This document shows positions 3,986 to 6,793 of a stretch of 6,793 bases of DNA, in pieces (the first letter of the stretch is position 1; the number at the start of each line of letters is the position of its first letter). Source of the DNA: Prevotellaceae bacterium (GTDB lineage Bacteria > Bacteroidota > Bacteroidia > Bacteroidales > Paludibacteraceae); assembly GCA_031270565.1 (NCBI GenBank), contig JAISXJ010000182.1, positions 1 through 6,793 of the forward strand. Direction: 5' to 3'. Under the pieces are notes generated by a model. The model worked only from the letters and a program-made list of their open reading frames with translations, did no database searches and was not told the origin of the DNA. Position numbers and translations under genes: made by a program.

Positions 3986-4893
3986 ATTCCTGAAAGGCGT
4001 GTGCGAATCTTTTGCCATCCGGCACGACGCAGGGGTGAATAGCGAAAAATACGGTTAAACTGTCCGCGTGTCAGCGAGTTCCATTCAAGCGAAAAGAGTT
4101 CGGGCAGTGGGTCGAGTTCCCTGTGAGTGTGTTCAGTAACCTTTCTGTTCCAAGGGCAGGCATCCAGACAGCTGTCGCAACCGAAAAGACAGTTGCCCAT
4201 TTTCGGTAAAAGGTCTTGAGGAATATCACGGTGATTTTCGATTGTTTGATAGGCAATACATTTTTCGACATTCAGCAGGTAAGGCGCTATCAGAGCGCCG
4301 GTAGGGCAGGCATCCAGACAGCGTCTGCAAGCGCCGCAACGTTCCTTTTTCGGCGTATCCGGCGGCAATGGAAGGTCAATAAGCAGTTCCCCAATAAGGC
4401 AATAAGACCCTGTTACGGGATGAATCAGCAGACCGTTCTTACCAATCCATCCCAGTCCGGCGCGTACCGCCAGAGCGCGTTCCAATACCGGCGCCGTATC
4501 GCAACAGGCAATCCCTTTGCACGGCGCAACCGTCGTATTGATGCGGTCAAGCAGCCTAACGAGTTTTTGCCGAATAATGTAGTGATAGTCGTTTCCATAC
4601 GCATATTTTGCCACTTGAGGCGCGTCCGACGGCTGTAGCTGCGCCGGTTTATAGTTCATTAGAACAACAATACAGCTTTGTGCCTCCGGCATCAAACAGC
4701 GTGGGCTGATACGTTCAGCAAGATGAGTCGCCATGTATTGCATTGTACCGTTCATTCCTTTTTCCAGCCATGTCTTAAGATGGGTTGCAGGCTCTTCAAA
4801 AGGTTCTGTGTCAGCCACGCCACAGGCATCAAAGCCAAGCGCAACAGCTTCCTGTTTGATTAGCTTTACCGCCTCCGCCCATATATTTGACAT
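3970..4893 (-). CDS. queG: tRNA epoxyqueuosine(34) reductase
   Basis: QueG carries out the last step of queuosine synthesis, reducing epoxyqueuosine to queuosine at the wobble base of tRNAs with GUN anticodons. It uses cobalamin and two [4Fe-4S] clusters in the cytoplasm. Visible landmarks in this 307-residue protein are LGFDACGVADTEPF (19-32), a substrate/cobalamin domain with CCDTAPVLERALA (130-142; D132 lies where the family has its catalytic Asp), GLGWIGKNGLLI (146-157), the first cluster motif CGACRRCLDACP (186-197), C212, and the second motif C235, C239, C242, C246-P (GCDSCLDACPWN). It lacks the C-terminal HEAT-like extension of longer homologues and ends shortly after SPLRRAGWQKIR, as I recall for short forms. 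The final residues come from an intergenic repeat. Its start is 14 bases after the NRAMP stop, so it is likely the last gene of the operon. Confidence 0.96.
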   Translation of the reverse strand: MSNIWAEAVKLIKQEAVALGFDACGVADTEPFEEPATHLKTWLEKGMNGTMQYMATHLAERISPRCLMPEAQSCIVVLMNYKPAQLQPSDAPQVAKYAYGNDYHYIIRQKLVRLLDRINTTVAPCKGIACCDTAPVLERALAVRAGLGWIGKNGLLIHPVTGSYCLIGELLIDLPLPPDTPKKERCGACRRCLDACPTGALIAPYLLNVEKCIAYQTIENHRDIPQDLLPKMGNCLFGCDSCLDACPWNRKVTEHTHRELDPLPELFSLEWNSLTRGQFNRIFRYSPLRRAGWQKIRTRLSGIVNNE

Positions 4894-4907
4894 ACCAGAA
4901 CGGGGGA

Positions 4908-6200
4908 TTAGAATCCGGTAAACGAAATATCCACAAAGAAACTGAGCAACAACAGCACATTAAGCGCCGTTACTGCCAGCGCAATCGCGTAGAGCAGCCA
5001 TTTAGTTAGGGGACGGTTGGCATATTTGCCCATTACTTTGGGCGAAGAGGTCAGGCGCACTTGCAAAAAAATGGTAACAGGCAACTGAATACTGAGTATT
5101 GCCTGCGAGATAATCAGCCCCTTAAACGGGTCGCCGATGAGGAAGACAATCAGTAATCCCGCCCCCAGCGACAGCAGGATACCAAGCCGCGAATGAATAT
5201 CCTTGATATTGTAGGGTTCATTAAACATTCCCGCAACGATAGACCCCGCTGCCACGCCGGATGTCATTGCCGACGAAATGCCCGCCAAAAGTAACGCCAG
5301 CGCAAAGACAACCGCCGCGCTTCTTCCAAGCGCCGGCTCAAGCAGCGATTGCGCCTGCTGAAGGTCGTTGACTGTTACGTTGTTTGTAAAAAAAGTGGCA
5401 GCGGCTAAGATAATCATAGCGCTGTTAATAGCCCATCCTATCGCCATAGAAAGAGAGGTGTCGAGAAACTCGTATTTAAGTTGCTTTTCGATGACCTTTT
5501 CATCCTGCAAGTTCCATTCTCTGCTCTGAATGACCTCCGAATGGAGAAACAGGTTATGCGGCATCACCACAGCGCCCAGCACACTTACTATAAGCAGCAT
5601 GCTTCCCTGCGGGATGCTTGGCGTTACCCACGCCAGAGCTGCCTGACCCCATGCTACGTCAATTAGAAAGAGTTCATAGATAAAAGAAAGTCCGATAAGC
5701 GACACAAATGCAATAATGTAACGTTCTATACGCCGGTATCCGGAGCAGAACATCATCACCACCACAAAGACGGTTACCAGCGTTGCGCCAACCTTTATCG
5801 GCACGTTGAAAAGCATGTTTACAGCGATGGCTCCGCCCAGTATTTCGGCTAAAGAAGTGGCAATGGAAGCGCCTATTGCCGACCCAAGCGTCGTCAGCGA
5901 GGCGGACTTCGGCAGAAACTTATTTGCAGCTTCCGACAGGCACAACCCCGTAACAATACCCAGATGCGCTACATTATGTTGAAGAATGACAAGTATTACC
6001 GTCGAAAGCGTTACCACCCACAGCAGGGCATAACCGAACTCCGACCCGGCGGCGAAGTTCGATGCCCAGTTGCCCGGATCAATAAAACCAACCGTAACCA
6101 GCAGTCCCGGACCAATGTATTTGAACAGGTCTAACGCCGATGATTTCTGTGCAGAATCGGTTGTGCTTAACTTCTGCCTAAGGTTGGTAAAAAAAGACAT
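4908..6200 (-). CDS. NRAMP-family divalent metal transporter (Mn2+/Fe2+)
   Basis: A 430-residue inner-membrane protein of the NRAMP/MntH family, which imports divalent metals such as Mn2+ and Fe2+, usually with protons. The first-helix motif GFIDPGNWAS (38-47) supplies D41 and N44. The sixth-helix motif GAVVMPHNLFLHS (209-221) supplies A210 and M213, at the spacing known for the metal site of bacterial NRAMPs, together with H215. All expected metal-site residues are therefore present, and the Met argues for transition-metal rather than Mg2+ or Al3+ transport. About 11 hydrophobic segments are visible and the length is normal. The N-terminal 25 residues are polar and cytoplasmic. It lies 38 bases after the OPT transporter gene and 14 bases before queG, suggesting one operon. 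No metal-responsive operator could be recognised in the short gap. I withhold the symbol mntH because substrate preference is not shown. Confidence 0.95.
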   Translation of the reverse strand: MSFFTNLRQKLSTTDSAQKSSALDLFKYIGPGLLVTVGFIDPGNWASNFAAGSEFGYALLWVVTLSTVILVILQHNVAHLGIVTGLCLSEAANKFLPKSASLTTLGSAIGASIATSLAEILGGAIAVNMLFNVPIKVGATLVTVFVVVMMFCSGYRRIERYIIAFVSLIGLSFIYELFLIDVAWGQAALAWVTPSIPQGSMLLIVSVLGAVVMPHNLFLHSEVIQSREWNLQDEKVIEKQLKYEFLDTSLSMAIGWAINSAMIILAAATFFTNNVTVNDLQQAQSLLEPALGRSAAVVFALALLLAGISSAMTSGVAAGSIVAGMFNEPYNIKDIHSRLGILLSLGAGLLIVFLIGDPFKGLIISQAILSIQLPVTIFLQVRLTSSPKVMGKYANRPLTKWLLYAIALAVTALNVLLLLSFFVDISFTGF

Positions 6201-6238
6201 CTCTGTACGGGTCTGTTGATGACGAAAGAAAACGGAAC

Positions 6239-6793
6239 TTAGTGTTCTTTCTTAGCTCTCAGCGTATCCCAAATAAAATAGCCGATTAACGCGCCGTACA
6301 TCACTAAAGCGAGCCACTTTGCGCCGTCTGTTTCCACCCATTCTTTGTTGAAGAGGTCTATACCGCCGAATTTGAGCGCTGCGCTCACCACGCCCATTAA
6401 GGCGCCGCCGGCAATAAATCCGGAAGCTATAAGCGTTCCCTTTTCGGTACGTGCGTCGTTAAGGGCTTTATCCTTGCTGCGCGACGCAACAAACCATGCT
6501 ACCGCACCGCCCACCAGCAGAGGAACGTTCAGCGAGAGCGGGATAAACATTCCCAAAGCAAATGCCAAAGCGGGTACTCGGCAAAATGTAAGAATAATGG
6601 CTATCAATGCCCCGATGCCGTAGAGAATCCATGGCGCTCCCGTGCCGGACATCAGCGGGTCGATAACGGCTGCCATAGCGTTTGCCTGCGGAGCAACGAG
6701 CGCCCCCTCACCGGTAAAGCCGTATGTCTTGTTCAGAATAATCATCACACCGCCCACAGTAGCTGCCGAAACGAGCGTACCGAGAAACTTCCA
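6239..6793 (-). CDS. OPT-family transporter, C-terminal part (partial)
   Basis: The reading frame runs off the right edge of the window, so only the last 184 residues are seen. The family's usual length is about 600 or more. A GTG at 6757 is an internal Val codon, not the start: the frame continues upstream as WKFLGTLVSAAT before VGGVMIILN. The segment LVAPQANAMAAVIDPLMSGTGAPW, the helix pair ending in RVPALAFALGMFIPLSLNVPLLVGG, then a polar loop (SRSKDKALNDARTEKG), GTLIASGFIAGGALMGV and a final helix WLALVMYGALIGYFIWDTL are characteristic of bacterial OPT transporters. These import oligopeptides or, in the YSL-like branch, metal chelates; the substrate cannot be decided from this part. It is the first visible gene of the likely OPT-NRAMP-queG operon, whose promoter lies outside the window. 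Confidence 0.92.
   Translation of the reverse strand, partial: WKFLGTLVSAATVGGVMIILNKTYGFTGEGALVAPQANAMAAVIDPLMSGTGAPWILYGIGALIAIILTFCRVPALAFALGMFIPLSLNVPLLVGGAVAWFVASRSKDKALNDARTEKGTLIASGFIAGGALMGVVSAALKFGGIDLFNKEWVETDGAKWLALVMYGALIGYFIWDTLRAKKEH

Noticed and set aside
4216..4638. Open frame of about 140 codons on the plus strand
   Set aside because: It is antisense to queG, whose cysteine motifs fix the true frame.
6345..6623. Open frame of about 92 codons on the plus strand
   Set aside because: It is antisense to the OPT transporter segment; low-complexity Ala/Pro-rich translation typical of a shadow frame.
6755..6757. GTG as a start codon for a short 172-residue protein
   Set aside because: The reading frame is open upstream to the window edge and codes for further OPT-like sequence (WKFLGTLVSAAT), so this GTG is an internal Val codon.

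Overview
The window looks like chromosomal DNA of a member of the Bacteroidetes, probably Bacteroidales. Start codons lack clear Shine-Dalgarno sequences and sit behind A/T-rich leaders. Promoter-like sites fit the Bacteroidetes -33 TTTG / -7 TAnnTTTG pattern. The intergenic DNA is full of short ACT/CTAA and GAATAA-type repeats, and the proteins have a Bacteroidales flavour. No organism can be named from the sequence alone.

Layout: (1) 1-667 is non-coding. It begins with a 212-bp-period repeat array full of small palindromes, then a 21-bp tandem repeat, then a candidate promoter. (2) 668-1330 (+) encodes a six-helix membrane protein of the Pr6Pr type. (3) 1331-1542 is a gap holding repeat fragments and a perfect -7 box. 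(4) 1543-3526 (+) is a likely three-gene transcription unit: a 92-aa unknown protein, a 219-aa unknown protein with a possible PD-(D/E)XK nuclease signature, and a PDZ-less S41-type protease lipoprotein. It ends at a strong GNRA-loop terminator (3542-3571). (5) 3527-3969 is a convergent intergenic region holding a second palindrome-rich array, related to the first in both direct and inverted orientation. (6) 6793-3970 (-) is a likely operon: an OPT-family transporter (N-terminus outside the window), a NRAMP-type Mn/Fe transporter, and the tRNA epoxyqueuosine reductase QueG.

The minus-strand genes could share a metal/cofactor theme, since QueG needs [4Fe-4S] clusters and cobalamin and its neighbours include a metal transporter. 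The grouping may equally be incidental. The plus-strand genes 1543-3526 have no obvious joint function.

The most unusual content is not a protein gene. It is a modular family of short palindromes: CTGCCT/AGGCAG, CCGCAGGTC/GACCTGCGG, TGCCC/GGGCA, GTCCT/AGGAC and GCACCT/AGGTGC stems. These are joined by conserved linkers and arranged in arrays on both sides of the 668-3526 gene block. A 63-bp arm at 182-244 is the reverse complement of 3699-3761 with one mismatch, and stems differ between copies by paired, compensatory changes. The convergent genes also end inside inverted copies of the same 17-bp repeat. No transposase, CRISPR, tRNA or rRNA was recognised.
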